Positions 33,241-44,163 of a stretch of 64,000 nucleotides of DNA are shown here, piece by piece. A program made the position numbers and the translations under genes. The stretch is from Toxorhynchites rutilus septentrionalis (lineage: Eukaryota > Arthropoda > Insecta > Diptera > Culicidae), in assembly GCF_029784135.1 (NCBI RefSeq), contig NC_073746.1:67706763-67770762 (forward strand). The letters run 5' to 3'. Below the pieces are notes generated by a model, which did not search any database, was not told the origin of the DNA, and was given only the letters and a program-made list of their open reading frames with translations. The stretch's first letter is position 1, and every line of letters starts with the position of its first letter.

Positions 33241-34256
33241 GTGCTATGTGCTATCGCCTCGGTCATTTTCCTTTCCTTCCACCAGCTTCATTATTCCACA
33301 CATCTGAATCATTTCAATCTACCCGTGGCAACGCATAAATCCAGTATGTGCGTGTGAATAAAAATACAGAAGCACACTCCGCCAGACAACATGAAATGGA
33401 CACGGTACTCTCACTGAACAAAATTGCACCACTGTGGGTGTTAGATCGAAAGCATGAGAGCAAAAAAACACGAAAACGTACGTCCAACTCTTTTGAAAAA
33501 AATTGTTCTGAAAAAAAAGCTGGTATATCAACTCCTTCTGCGTGGTAGATAGTGGAATGTAACACGTTGTGACAGAGGCGAATCAGATTATTATATTTTG
33601 AATTGTGAAGGTTTTAGCTTCCCAGTTCATGCGCCTCTAGTCTTGAAAAGGGACAGTTTGTAAAACTTAAACTACCCTCTCAGCCTTGGAAAAGGCAATT
33701 TGAAAAGACTCACTGCCGCTTCCGTTTGGGTCACTACCTGGAGGATTGATAAATCATCAATGAGCGAAGCAGAAGAACGTTATATTTTCGTTCAGGTTGT
33801 GACAGGAAAATTGAATCTCGTTGGCTGTTCTGCTGTTAAGGTTATTGCTATTGATGAAGCTGATTTGCTACCGCTCCTGTTTTGATTACTCTGCTTGTTT
33901 TTTCTAGTTATTTTTACTTTTGATTGATGGTGTTTACTACTGGTAGGAGAATCACACTGATATGGGGCTTGCAATGCAGTGCACAATGGTCCAGGAGATG
34001 CATTCAAGTGGAAATTAGCATTTAGAGCTCGACAGTTATTCTCTAGGCAAAAACTGTCTTCGACAAAGTTGTTACTCATGATAGAGCGCTCGTTTTTATG
34101 TTGTAGGATGACCAACATTTTCGATGAAATAAAAAATCTAACTTTCTTATCTTTATAGATAGAGGTAAACAAAGTTCGACAATGTTGTAGCTCCAATTAT
34201 TTGAGACATCTTTGTAGAACAAAGTTTTTCTCTATCTCTTGAAATAATCGATATAG
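33241..34256. other. Intergenic, nothing decisive
   Basis: There are scattered short frames without domains. The block 34060-34150 (CGACAAAGTTGTTACTCATG) resembles old repeat sequence also glimpsed near 13.88 kb. No gene is called. Confidence 0.3.
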
Positions 34257-35279
34257 CGCCTTTTTGACGTAGAACTACGTCTTTCAGGAAGGGTGCCAAA
34301 TCAGAAAACAGGTCACGTTTTTATGAAATAAAGTTAACGTTAATTATTATTTTCACTGTGAACGAATTCTCATGATTTTCATACCAATCGAATCGGAAAT
34401 TCTCTAAGATTTGTCTAAACGCTAATCTCTAAACGGTTTAATTTCATGAACCTGGAAGAACTTCCTTTTCTCCCATACATTTGTTCTGCCGATTTGTGTG
34501 CTAACCCTACTTATAACTTATAACTGCTTATATTTCTTAACAGATCGGAAAGATATTTGCATCAATTGATAGGAAATATTTCTACGCGTCTATCACAATT
34601 AATAAAATGTTATTTTTCATGAGATGAACAGTTGAATAACTGTAAAATGTCAAGCGTTATCTAAACGCCCTAACTGCCAAGTTTTGATTGGCCCGATTTA
34701 CGGTTTCTCCAACATAGACTTAAAAATCGATGTACCTGTGGAAATCCGCTTTGCAAATATACATGCAAGTTGGGGGTATTTTTGTTCCCCCCGAGCTGTG
34801 TTTCCTTAACATGGACTTCAAAATCAATGTGCCTAGGGAAATCCGCTTTGCAAATACATGCAAGTCGGGGGTATTTTCTGGTGTTGAGTACTTTTGTACT
34901 CGTTTGTCGTTGTGCAGACCAGAATATGTTTCCCTAAAACGTACTTCTAAACTGAGAAGCCTAGGAAAATAGTCATTTCAGATACTGGAGGTGAATGAAC
35001 TTTCGCGGTTCGAGAACTACCTAAACATGAGATGTGCAATAAGTTCAGAGGGAAATGTAAAATACAATGATCGTTTGACAATTCACTTCCGTTCACATAT
35101 TTTGGTAGTCATAGGCATCATATCAAACGTAAAAGAACGTTCATCAAGTTTATTTGTAACGAAGAACATAATTTATTTAAAAAAAATCCATGCATTCTAA
35201 AATAATATTCGTAGTGGTAAATAAGTGGATTGCATAATATAATTGCGTAGTTCTACGTCGAAAATATGCGGTTGTGTCC
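34257..35279 (+). repeat. GACGTAG-family mosaic repeat, cut by the assembly gap
   Basis: It starts near the palindromic word GACGTAGAACTACGTC (34267-34282) and runs through segments shared with 48.1-48.3 kb (ATATTTCTACGCGTCTATC, GTTGAATAACTGTAAAATG, GCGTTATCTAAACGCCCTAA, TTGATTGGCCCGATTTACGG). Then come two ~97-bp units with CAAGTYGGGGGTATTT (34760-34970), a segment shared with 46.6 kb (CGGTTCGAGAACTACCTAAA, ATGTAAAATACAATGATCG), and finally a segment identical in layout to 47.70-47.79 kb that runs into the Ns. There is no coding capacity. Confidence 0.65.
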
Positions 35280-35779
35280 NNNNNNNNNNNNNNNNNNNNN
35301 NNNNNNNNNNNNNNNNNNNNNNNNNNNNNNNNNNNNNNNNNNNNNNNNNNNNNNNNNNNNNNNNNNNNNNNNNNNNNNNNNNNNNNNNNNNNNNNNNNNN
35401 NNNNNNNNNNNNNNNNNNNNNNNNNNNNNNNNNNNNNNNNNNNNNNNNNNNNNNNNNNNNNNNNNNNNNNNNNNNNNNNNNNNNNNNNNNNNNNNNNNNN
35501 NNNNNNNNNNNNNNNNNNNNNNNNNNNNNNNNNNNNNNNNNNNNNNNNNNNNNNNNNNNNNNNNNNNNNNNNNNNNNNNNNNNNNNNNNNNNNNNNNNNN
35601 NNNNNNNNNNNNNNNNNNNNNNNNNNNNNNNNNNNNNNNNNNNNNNNNNNNNNNNNNNNNNNNNNNNNNNNNNNNNNNNNNNNNNNNNNNNNNNNNNNNN
35701 NNNNNNNNNNNNNNNNNNNNNNNNNNNNNNNNNNNNNNNNNNNNNNNNNNNNNNNNNNNNNNNNNNNNNNNNNNNNNNN
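35280..35779. other. Assembly gap of 500 N
   Basis: There are exactly 500 undetermined bases, a conventional placeholder size rather than a measured length. Apparent open frames here are artefacts of N translation. The left edge lies inside a copy of the GACGTAG repeat, which probably caused the break. Confidence 0.99.
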
Positions 35780-37166
35780 GAATTGGACTGATAATTGAAA
35801 GTGCATAATCCTCGCCGCGTGCACAAATGATAGATGGCACTGTAAAGTCACAGCAAGGAGCCATTCCTCCGAATATATTCCAATTTAGCACGGATAATCC
35901 AATAATTTTCGTTTACCAGTCGACTCCTCTACCCTACAATTTGCATTTTAGTTAGTCTCGCAGCATTACCCCATGAATGAATGACACGCGGTAAACCGTC
36001 GTCATTCCCAACTATTTCAGCTCTCAGCTCTATTTATAAACCGTCAGCAACATCTCAGCATCGATCGAATCCCGATTTTTTTTCATTCCTTTCGATGAGT
36101 GATGTAAGTTTGCTGGGATGACTCAGACCGTGGTTTGCCGAAGATGTCGAATCTTCCGTCACCAGCTTAACAGAGTGAGTGAGCGGTGGATAAAGAGTGA
36201 TTGTTTCTCGGCGAAATTGAGATATGAGCCGTGAAATGTGTCTGGCTGAGCTTTTCGTTAGATGCGAGAAGATACCCTTGTCGAGTCCCTTGGACGGACA
36301 GCAGAAGAATTATAATTTATCGGCCAATAAATTATGGATAAACAATAATTGGTGCAAGCTCACAAGGACATTTGCCAGACGGATGGAAACAACCAAAGAA
36401 AAAAGTTACTGAAAGGATCCTCCTTCCTTCGATTCGACCAGATCAACAGGAACAACGGAACACGCTCTATATTTATGCGATAACCGTGACTAATTGGAGG
36501 GTTCGTCGGAAAGCCATAATATTGGTTGATATCTTGTTTTCCTGGTGGTGTTCCAAGGGAAGGAGAACAAAAAACTCGAAAGAAATTGGGCTGGGCAGGC
36601 CTGAATTAAGCCTTTGAAACAAAGGCACGCGATTGTTTTCGGGGAATATTGTTGGGACGTGAGCTCACAATACTCCGTCCGCAGCGTCGTCAATAACATC
36701 TAATTATAAGTTTTGCAAGCATCGCTTAGAGACTTGTTAATGGAGATTTATTGAACCGCAGTCAATCGCTTCACTTTCGCTTTTGTAGTGTGCTCCCTTC
36801 ACGAAAGCACGAGGAGCCAGAGCAATTGGAGGCAAATCGTAAATATTATGAATCACTCAACTGGAACAACAGGCCCAGAATCCACAAAAAAATAATCGTC
36901 GACGACGTCGCTTTCATTATTGTGCCGCATTTTGTCTTGCCCCGTAACAACCAATCATTAGTTTACATCTTACGCAGCAGCAGTCTGGTTTTAGCATTGT
37001 AATTACCCGACTCTAAGGATCGGCTCTTATTATGAGCCCTGCAATAATCGATGCTGCTGCTACGGTTGTTGTGGCTTCAATTGAGAACCCTCTGATGCTG
37101 GAATATGGAATGAAAAGAAAATTTTGGGAGTTAGGAAAAGCCCTTTTCAGAAAAAATTAAGTTATG
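35780..37166. other. Less AT-rich intergenic or intronic sequence
   Basis: No repeat copies or genes were recognised. Short open frames (36224-36412, 36372-36617, 36751-37002) lack domains and splice signals that would select one. The relatively balanced composition and lack of repeats contrast with both sides and may mark older single-copy DNA into which the BEL element inserted. Confidence 0.35.
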
Positions 37167-37171
37167 AATTG

Positions 37172-37676
37172 TGTTGCTGCAGGGGCACTTTCACTGACGA
37201 CCCTATCTGCAACTAGAAGCACGTCTACCAACAGCGCCAAGCAGTACATACCGTCAAACTCCAAATGAACAATAGAAGGTTTAGCAAGTGCTCAGAAGAG
37301 AAGAACGTGTTCTATTAAACTTATTGAATTTCCCTTTGATTACTATTATATATAGTTTGTTTTCACACTAAAAGCCAAGTACACTCAGGTTTCTACACCA
37401 AAAGAGGTACTAGTTAGTGCAGGTTAGAAAAATGAATTATTTATTTATGCTTGAAGTATATTATATTTTCTATAATTACCCAGCGAACCACTGTTACCGT
37501 TAGGGTTATATTCAACGCGTGTCCATTGTATAAGATACACAGGCACACTGTAATGTATGTGTTATTCTTATACCATATTTTGTGAAACTAATTCAGGTAT
37601 TTTTAGCTTGAAGCTGATTACCAAATAAATCACGGCTATCGGAAGAACAGCGTGTTTTCCCTGACTTACACGAACA
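37172..37676 (+). repeat. 5' LTR of the BEL/Pao element
   Basis: The LTR starts TGTTGCTGCAGGGG and ends CACGAACA. It contains the polyadenylation signal AATAAA near 37624. It should supply promoter and RNA end-processing signals for the element. It is identical by eye to the 3' LTR. Confidence 0.95.
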
Positions 37677-37693
37677 AAAACTTCAAGATTACA

Positions 37694-40600
37694 ATGGACA
37701 CAAGCAGGACTACCCCGAAGGCCGGCGAATCAAACTGTTCTGGTTGTAAACGGCCCAACAGTTATGACGATATGGTAGCTTGCGACGAATGCGGAAGATG
37801 GTGGCACTACACATGTGCCGGAGTAACGTCGTCTGTCACAGATCGCCGCTGGAGTTGCATAAAGTGCTTACCAGCTCCTGCGAAATCTACATCGACTAGT
37901 TCGTCTGCTCGTCGCGCCCGTTTGCAGTTGGAACTGCAACATTTAACTGAGCAGAAAGAGTTAAAACGGAAACAAAATGACCTTGACCTAGAGAAGCAGT
38001 TTTCCCAGGATAAATTCCGGCTTGAATCAGCTGCTTTGGAAGAGGAAGAAACGGATAATCGCAGTGTTAGAAACCATGTAATTGAGACTCAGGAACGGAT
38101 AAAGCACACCAGTGAGTGGGTAGAAAAAACAATCGACCCTCAGATAGTTGTGTCACCTTCGCCAACTAAAATTCCGCAAGGACAACCAGAACAGACCGGG
38201 CCAACCGAACCTGTTAATATTTGTCAAGAAACTGCTGCGGCTACCGGCGGGTTGGACAACGCCATCACAACTAGTCTAAATCAGGATGTCACCCAAACTA
38301 AAAAGAAACTTTATGTCTCTAGAGATATTAAGCAGTTACCGAATACCGGCACATTAGAACATTTACAAGAGCTCGAACAGCAGCTTCAACGTTGCTGGAT
38401 GCAACTTACCAAGTCAAAATCAGATCTTCAATCTCACCGAAGCCCGAGTCAACCACCTGTACCTACAGTATCATTAGATTCTCAGCAGCAAGCTGGTCCT
38501 TCGAGTCGTTCAACCGCAGCGCCTCTACCACCACATCGGTCCGGTGCTCAAGCTGTTCGGAACGAGTTAAGAGAGCGAATAACGAATACGACTCAGAATG
38601 TATATTCTAATCGCGGACATAATCCGCTTTCCACTGGAGCACCAACATACCCTCCGATCGCTCAGAGTCTGCCAATAGAGTGCAGCATACAATCACAGAT
38701 TGTCCCTGAAAATATTCGTCTATCGGAACAGCCTTCCCAGATCAGCCACCGTTCATTCCACCTAACTCAGGAACAACTAACAGCGAGGCAAATAACGCCC
38801 CGCGATCTGCCAGATTTCTCAGGTGACCCAGAGGAATGGCCTCTGTTTTATAGCAGTTATAAGAACTCGACGGCCACCTGTGGATACACAGATACAGAAA
38901 ACATGACACGACTACAAAGATGCTTAAAAGGAAACGCTTTGAAGTCCGTGAGGTATTATCTACTAGCACCGGAAAACGTTCCGGAGGTAATGAGAACTCT
39001 GCAGACCCTATATGGGCGTCCTGAAATTATCATAAACAAGCTGATAAGAAATGTACGGGAGTGTCCTACGCCCAAGGCTGAAAAGCTTGAAACCTTGATG
39101 GATTTTGGTTTAACCGTTAGAAATCTAACCCAACACTTAATCGCAACAGGACAGCGAACACATCTATCGAATCCTGTGCTGCTTCATGAGGTCGTCGAAA
39201 AACTTCCTTCAAGTTTTAAACTGCAGTGGGCAGAAAAACTCATCGCGTGTCCAACCGCTGATCTGAGAACTTTCAGTGATTTTATGTCACATGTGGTAGA
39301 ATCAGTTAGCAAAGTGTGCTCGTACGTAGAGCAACCTTTCGTCAGGGTTGATCGAAATAAAAATAGAGAAAAGGGGTATTTCAATGCCCACATGGAGGAC
39401 AAAAATGAATATGGAAATATGGTAGTGTCAGAAGTTAAGAGACACTGTCTCGTCTGCGCGAGAGATCACCGGGTCCAGGACTGTCCTAAGTTCAAAGACA
39501 GCGACATCGAGAGCCGTTGGAAATTTGTGCACACACTGAAGCTTTGTCGAACATGCCTGAACCCTCACGGGCGTCGTCCTTGTCGGAACATCAATCGGTG
39601 TGGAATCGACGGATGCCAATTTCGGCATCATCCAATGTTACATTCATCACGCACAAGTAACGCGCTCGCCAGTAATGCGAACCTGACATATCACCATTGT
39701 GGACAATCGGTCCTGTACCGGATAATACCGGTAGTAGCGTACGGCATCACTTGTTCCGTTAAGACCTTTGCCTTTCTGGATGAAGGGTCGTCGACGACAT
39801 TAGTAGAATCTGGTCTCGCCCATCAGCTTGGATTACAGGGTCCGCAGGTACCTCTTTGCTTGCAGTGGACCGCCAACATGTCGCGAATTGAGAATACGTC
39901 ACAGGTGATTTCCGTGGATGTATCAGAGATCGGGAAAAAGACTCGCCACACTCTGGAGAACGCACGGACGGTAGATCACCTCAATCTTCCCCAGCAGACG
40001 TTGAGGGTTGAACCACTCCAAAAACAATTTCAACATCTAATTGGTTTACCGGTACGCAGCTACGAAAATGCTGTTCCACAAATACTGATCGGGCTTCGTG
40101 ATCTATCTTTGGCTGTACCTTTGAAGATCAAAGAAGGGGTAAAAGGACCAATAGCATCCAAGACGCGCTTAGGATGGTGTATCTACGGTCATGTAGATGG
40201 CGGACGAGACGTTGAACACCTCAATTATCACACGTGCGATTGTTCAGCCATAGTGAAGCTGGACACTATAGTACGCGATTATTTCAATCGGGAAGACACC
40301 GGTGTGACACCGCTCCAACCGCTGGAATCCGTAGACAACCAACGGGCTATGGACTTGCTCCAGCGAACGACGTACAAAGTTGACGGTAGATTCTGTACGG
40401 GTCTACTCTGGAAGAATGATCATTTCGAGCTTCCAGACAGTTACGGAATGGCACTTCGGCGACTCACATGCTTGGAGCGACGCATGAAGCGAGATCCAGT
40501 AGTAGGAGAAAGTATTCACCGCCAACTCCGTGATTATCAAACAAAACAATACGCCCATCGCGCAACGAAAGAGGAACTGGAATCCGCAGACCCTCGCCGT

Positions 40601-43600
40601 ATTTGGTACCTTCCTTTAGGGGCTGTGACTAATCCTAGAAAACCAGGAAAAGTGCGCCTTATTTGGGACGCCGCTGCTGTTGTCGATGGTATTTCCTTGA
40701 ATACTCTTCTGCTCCCTGGACCGGACATGCTGACTCCTTTACACTCAGTTTTATTTCGATTCCGACAGTTTCCATTTGCCGTCTCGAGTGACATTGCCGA
40801 GATGTTCCATCAGATTAAAGTGATAGAACCCGATCGTCATTCTCAGCGATTCTTGTGGCGTGATAATCCAGAAGATCCACCGCAGATTTTTCTAATGGAC
40901 GTGCTAACCTTTGGGGCCACCAGTTCACCAACATCCGCGCAGTACGCGAAAAATAGGAACGCTGAGGAATTTGCAGAACGATACCCTAGAGCGGTAGAAA
41001 GTATTTTGAGGAGTCATTACGTCGATAATTTGCTCGATAGCTTTGTTACTGTCGAAGAAGCGAAATCCGTCTCCAGTGAAGTGCGCTGGATTCACTCCAA
41101 GGGAGGATTCCACATTCGTGATTGGGTCTCCAATAGCCAGGAAGTCATCCGTTTCATGGGCGAGGAACCGAAAGAAGAAACAAGAGACCTCATTCAAACA
41201 AAGGGTGCCAACGCCGAACGCGTGCTGGGCATGCTGTGGCATCATAGAATTGATACACTTACATTTTCCGTTTCGATTAGTGACGAAATACATACTCTTT
41301 TAGACACAGCTACACGCCCAACCAAGAGGCAAGTCTTGAAATGTATTATGTCCCTTTTTGACCCCCTGGGGTTGCTAGCCAACTTCTTAATCCACGGCAA
41401 GATCCTCATGCAAGAAATTTGGAGAACCGGGATAAAATGGGACGATCGCATCGATGAACACCTTTTCGAGCTGTGGAAAAGGTGGACGAGCTTGCTTGAT
41501 AGTGTGGACGGCGTTCAAATCCCAAGATGCTACTTTCAAGGGGCAAATCCATCCCTTTACGATTCGATCGAAGCACACGTGTTCTGCGATGCGAGCGAAG
41601 AAGCTTATTCAGCAGTGATCTACTTCCGCGTAATCAGACCAGATGGAGTCCCACAGTGTAGACTAGTGGCAGCTAAAGCAAAGGTGGCTCCGTTAAAATA
41701 TGTTTCTATCCCTCGCTTAGAGCTAATGGCTGCTGTATTAGGTGTCCGTCTGCTGTCGTTCGTTATCGAAGGTCACACAATACCGATCATGAGCAGGTTT
41801 CTCTGGTCTGATTCGAACACAGTGCTGGCATGGATTCATTCGAAACATCGAAAGTACAGGCAATTCGTTGCCTGCCGCGTCGGTGAAATATTGACTTCAA
41901 CAAACGAAAGTGAGTGGCACTGGGTACCGAGTGCGATGAATGTGGCTGATGAGGCCACCAAATGGACAAAAAGTCCACATTTTGATTCAACCAGCAGATG
42001 GTTCCAAGGACCAGATTTCCTTCTGGGATGTAAGGATCAATGGCCTGTTCCGAAGAATTGTATCACAACCACAGACGAAGAAATTCGCCCATGCCATCTT
42101 CATCATGTGACGGACGAATACGTTCCAATGATCGTATATGAACGATTTTCCCGATGGGGCCGCATGGTGAGGACCATGGCTTACGTTATGAAGTATATAT
42201 CCTTGAAAAAACGAGGAATTGGGAACAGAGTTCTAATGCAGGAAGAGATTCGGGCAGCAGAGATGGCGATATGGCGACAAGTCCAAGCTGAAGTCTATTC
42301 GAACGAGGTGGCCATTCTGAAGAAGAATAAACATCTACAGCAAAAGGAGTTACTAGCGATACCTAAATCCAGCGCTATTTATAAGTTGACTCCAGTTCTT
42401 GACAACGAAGGGATTCTACGCATCGATGGTCGCATTGGATTGGCAAAACAGATCACGACTGAGGTAAAATATCCTGTGATCCTACCCAAGACACATCGGG
42501 TGTCCTTCCTAATCATCGACGATTACCATCGAAAATATCTTCATGCTAATTCCGAAACCATTGTCAACGAAGTAAGGCAACAATATTACATACCGCAGCT
42601 ACGCGTACTCACAAGAAAAGTGGCACGACATTGTCAGTGGTGTAAAGTGTATAAAGCACACCCAACTACACCGAAGATGGCGCCACTACCCATCGCACGG
42701 CTCTCACCTTTCATCCGACCTTTCAGCTATACCGGATTAGACTACTTCGGTCCAATACAAGTGAAAGTGTTACGATCAACTGCTAAAAGGTACGTTGCTT
42801 TGTTCACGTGTCTTACTATCAGGGCGGTACACGTAGAAGTGGCGTATGATCTTTCTACGGAGTCGTGCATCGAAGCAATACGTCGGTTTGTGTGTCGACG
42901 GGGGGCGCCACTCGAAATCCATTCCGATAATGGTCGAAACTTCTGCGGGGCGAACAATGTGCTGAAAGGGCAAATCGAACGAATTGAAACGGAAGCAGCA
43001 TCAACATTCACGAATGCATACACAAAGTGGGTGTTCATCCCACCGTCAGCCCCCAGTATGGGTGGTAGCTGGGAGCGTTTGGTGCGATCGATTAAGGTGG
43101 CGATGGCTGGTTTCTCTCAAAACAAAAAGCTAAGTGATGAAGGTCTCCAAACACTCGTGATTGAAGCAGAATCTCTCGTGAATAGCAGGCCACTCACTTA
43201 CCTGCCGTTAGATTCAGCAGAGCAGGAAGCTTTGACGCCGAACCATTTTCTGCTAGGCAGCAGTAGTGGTATCAAACAACCATCTGTTCTCATGTTGGAT
43301 GCAGCAAAAACGGCTCGCAACTCCTGGGATCTGATTCAGCAGAATCTAAATCACTTCTGGTCTCGATGGGTGCGAGAGTATCTACCGACTCTTACTAGAC
43401 GAACCAAGTGGTTTGGAGATACCAAAGCAATTGAACCTGGTAACTTAGTCATCATCATAGACGAGAACAGAAGAAACGGCTGGACCAGGGGACGAATCTT
43501 GCAGGTGATCGTCGGTCAAGATGGGCGCATACGACAAGCTGTGGTGCAAACAGCAGGAGGCATATTCCGCCGGCCAGTGTCAAAGCTGGCGGTATTGGAC

Positions 43601-43750
43601 GTAAAAAGTAATGGTAAAGCTGAGTCTGCAACTGATCTTTACGGGAGGGGGGATGTTGCTGCAGGGGCACTTTCACTGACGACCCTATCTGCAACTAGAA
43701 GCACGTCTACCAACAGCGCCAAGCAGTACATACCGTCAAACTCCAAATGA
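37694..43750 (+). CDS. BEL/Pao Gag-Pol polyprotein, intact
   Basis: The first ATG is at 37694, only 17 nt after the 5' LTR; the frame has 2018 codons and ends inside the 3' LTR. Domains in order: PHD finger C-X2-C-X11-C-X2-C-X4-H-X2-C-X13-C-X2-C (residues 15-58); Gln/Glu-rich coiled segment (75-125); Gag core with LPDFSGDPEEWPLF (from about 370); Cys/His-rich knuckles, first C-X2-C-X3-H-X4-C near 584; aspartic protease box FLDEGSSTTL (Asp696); RT with VRLIWDAAA, DIAEMFHQI and catalytic box YVDN (1109-1112, where YVDD is usual); RNase H with FCDAS (Asp1299); integrase with H-C-C zinc-binding residues and catalytic Asp1683, Asp1745, Glu1794; C-terminal GRILQVIVG..IRQAVVQT domain. Products copy the RNA and integrate the DNA. 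No frameshift or internal stop was seen. Confidence 0.94.
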   Translation: MDTSRTTPKAGESNCSGCKRPNSYDDMVACDECGRWWHYTCAGVTSSVTDRRWSCIKCLPAPAKSTSTSSSARRARLQLELQHLTEQKELKRKQNDLDLEKQFSQDKFRLESAALEEEETDNRSVRNHVIETQERIKHTSEWVEKTIDPQIVVSPSPTKIPQGQPEQTGPTEPVNICQETAAATGGLDNAITTSLNQDVTQTKKKLYVSRDIKQLPNTGTLEHLQELEQQLQRCWMQLTKSKSDLQSHRSPSQPPVPTVSLDSQQQAGPSSRSTAAPLPPHRSGAQAVRNELRERITNTTQNVYSNRGHNPLSTGAPTYPPIAQSLPIECSIQSQIVPENIRLSEQPSQISHRSFHLTQEQLTARQITPRDLPDFSGDPEEWPLFYSSYKNSTATCGYTDTENMTRLQRCLKGNALKSVRYYLLAPENVPEVMRTLQTLYGRPEIIINKLIRNVRECPTPKAEKLETLMDFGLTVRNLTQHLIATGQRTHLSNPVLLHEVVEKLPSSFKLQWAEKLIACPTADLRTFSDFMSHVVESVSKVCSYVEQPFVRVDRNKNREKGYFNAHMEDKNEYGNMVVSEVKRHCLVCARDHRVQDCPKFKDSDIESRWKFVHTLKLCRTCLNPHGRRPCRNINRCGIDGCQFRHHPMLHSSRTSNALASNANLTYHHCGQSVLYRIIPVVAYGITCSVKTFAFLDEGSSTTLVESGLAHQLGLQGPQVPLCLQWTANMSRIENTSQVISVDVSEIGKKTRHTLENARTVDHLNLPQQTLRVEPLQKQFQHLIGLPVRSYENAVPQILIGLRDLSLAVPLKIKEGVKGPIASKTRLGWCIYGHVDGGRDVEHLNYHTCDCSAIVKLDTIVRDYFNREDTGVTPLQPLESVDNQRAMDLLQRTTYKVDGRFCTGLLWKNDHFELPDSYGMALRRLTCLERRMKRDPVVGESIHRQLRDYQTKQYAHRATKEELESADPRRIWYLPLGAVTNPRKPGKVRLIWDAAAVVDGISLNTLLLPGPDMLTPLHSVLFRFRQFPFAVSSDIAEMFHQIKVIEPDRHSQRFLWRDNPEDPPQIFLMDVLTFGATSSPTSAQYAKNRNAEEFAERYPRAVESILRSHYVDNLLDSFVTVEEAKSVSSEVRWIHSKGGFHIRDWVSNSQEVIRFMGEEPKEETRDLIQTKGANAERVLGMLWHHRIDTLTFSVSISDEIHTLLDTATRPTKRQVLKCIMSLFDPLGLLANFLIHGKILMQEIWRTGIKWDDRIDEHLFELWKRWTSLLDSVDGVQIPRCYFQGANPSLYDSIEAHVFCDASEEAYSAVIYFRVIRPDGVPQCRLVAAKAKVAPLKYVSIPRLELMAAVLGVRLLSFVIEGHTIPIMSRFLWSDSNTVLAWIHSKHRKYRQFVACRVGEILTSTNESEWHWVPSAMNVADEATKWTKSPHFDSTSRWFQGPDFLLGCKDQWPVPKNCITTTDEEIRPCHLHHVTDEYVPMIVYERFSRWGRMVRTMAYVMKYISLKKRGIGNRVLMQEEIRAAEMAIWRQVQAEVYSNEVAILKKNKHLQQKELLAIPKSSAIYKLTPVLDNEGILRIDGRIGLAKQITTEVKYPVILPKTHRVSFLIIDDYHRKYLHANSETIVNEVRQQYYIPQLRVLTRKVARHCQWCKVYKAHPTTPKMAPLPIARLSPFIRPFSYTGLDYFGPIQVKVLRSTAKRYVALFTCLTIRAVHVEVAYDLSTESCIEAIRRFVCRRGAPLEIHSDNGRNFCGANNVLKGQIERIETEAASTFTNAYTKWVFIPPSAPSMGGSWERLVRSIKVAMAGFSQNKKLSDEGLQTLVIEAESLVNSRPLTYLPLDSAEQEALTPNHFLLGSSSGIKQPSVLMLDAAKTARNSWDLIQQNLNHFWSRWVREYLPTLTRRTKWFGDTKAIEPGNLVIIIDENRRNGWTRGRILQVIVGQDGRIRQAVVQTAGGIFRRPVSKLAVLDVKSNGKAESATDLYGRGDVAAGALSLTTLSATRSTSTNSAKQYIPSNSK

Positions 43751-44158
43751 ACAATAGAAGGTTTAGCAAGTGCTCAGAAGAGAAGAACGTGTTCTATTAA
43801 ACTTATTGAATTTCCCTTTGATTACTATTATATATAGTTTGTTTTCACACTAAAAGCCAAGTACACTCAGGTTTCTACACCAAAAGAGGTACTAGTTAGT
43901 GCAGGTTAGAAAAATGAATTATTTATTTATGCTTGAAGTATATTATATTTTCTATAATTACCCAGCGAACCACTGTTACCGTTAGGGTTATATTCAACGC
44001 GTGTCCATTGTATAAGATACACAGGCACACTGTAATGTATGTGTTATTCTTATACCATATTTTGTGAAACTAATTCAGGTATTTTTAGCTTGAAGCTGAT
44101 TACCAAATAAATCACGGCTATCGGAAGAACAGCGTGTTTTCCCTGACTTACACGAACA
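43654..44158 (+). repeat. 3' LTR of the BEL/Pao element
   Basis: 505 bp, identical by eye to the 5' LTR. The last 32 codons of Gag-Pol plus stop lie inside it. The polyadenylation signal AATAAA is near 44106. Confidence 0.95.
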
Positions 44159-44163
44159 AATTG

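Larger units (their letters stand above)
37172..44158 (+). mobile_element. Complete BEL/Pao LTR retrotransposon, 6987 bp, likely very young
   Basis: Two 505-bp LTRs (37172-37676 and 43654-44158) appear identical base for base by eye, start TG and end CA, and are flanked by a perfect 5-bp duplication AATTG (37167-37171 and 44159-44163). One uninterrupted Gag-Pol frame fills the interior. There is no envelope-like ORF. Domain order (Gag, protease, RT, RNase H, integrase) with a PHD-type finger at the Gag N-terminus is that of BEL/Pao elements of insects. Identical LTRs, a perfect TSD and an intact frame all indicate recent insertion. An unusual YVDN RT box is noted separately. Confidence 0.96.

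Noticed and set aside
35177..35891. Several ORFs of about 180-220 residues across the gap
   Set aside because: They consist of undetermined bases translated as X.
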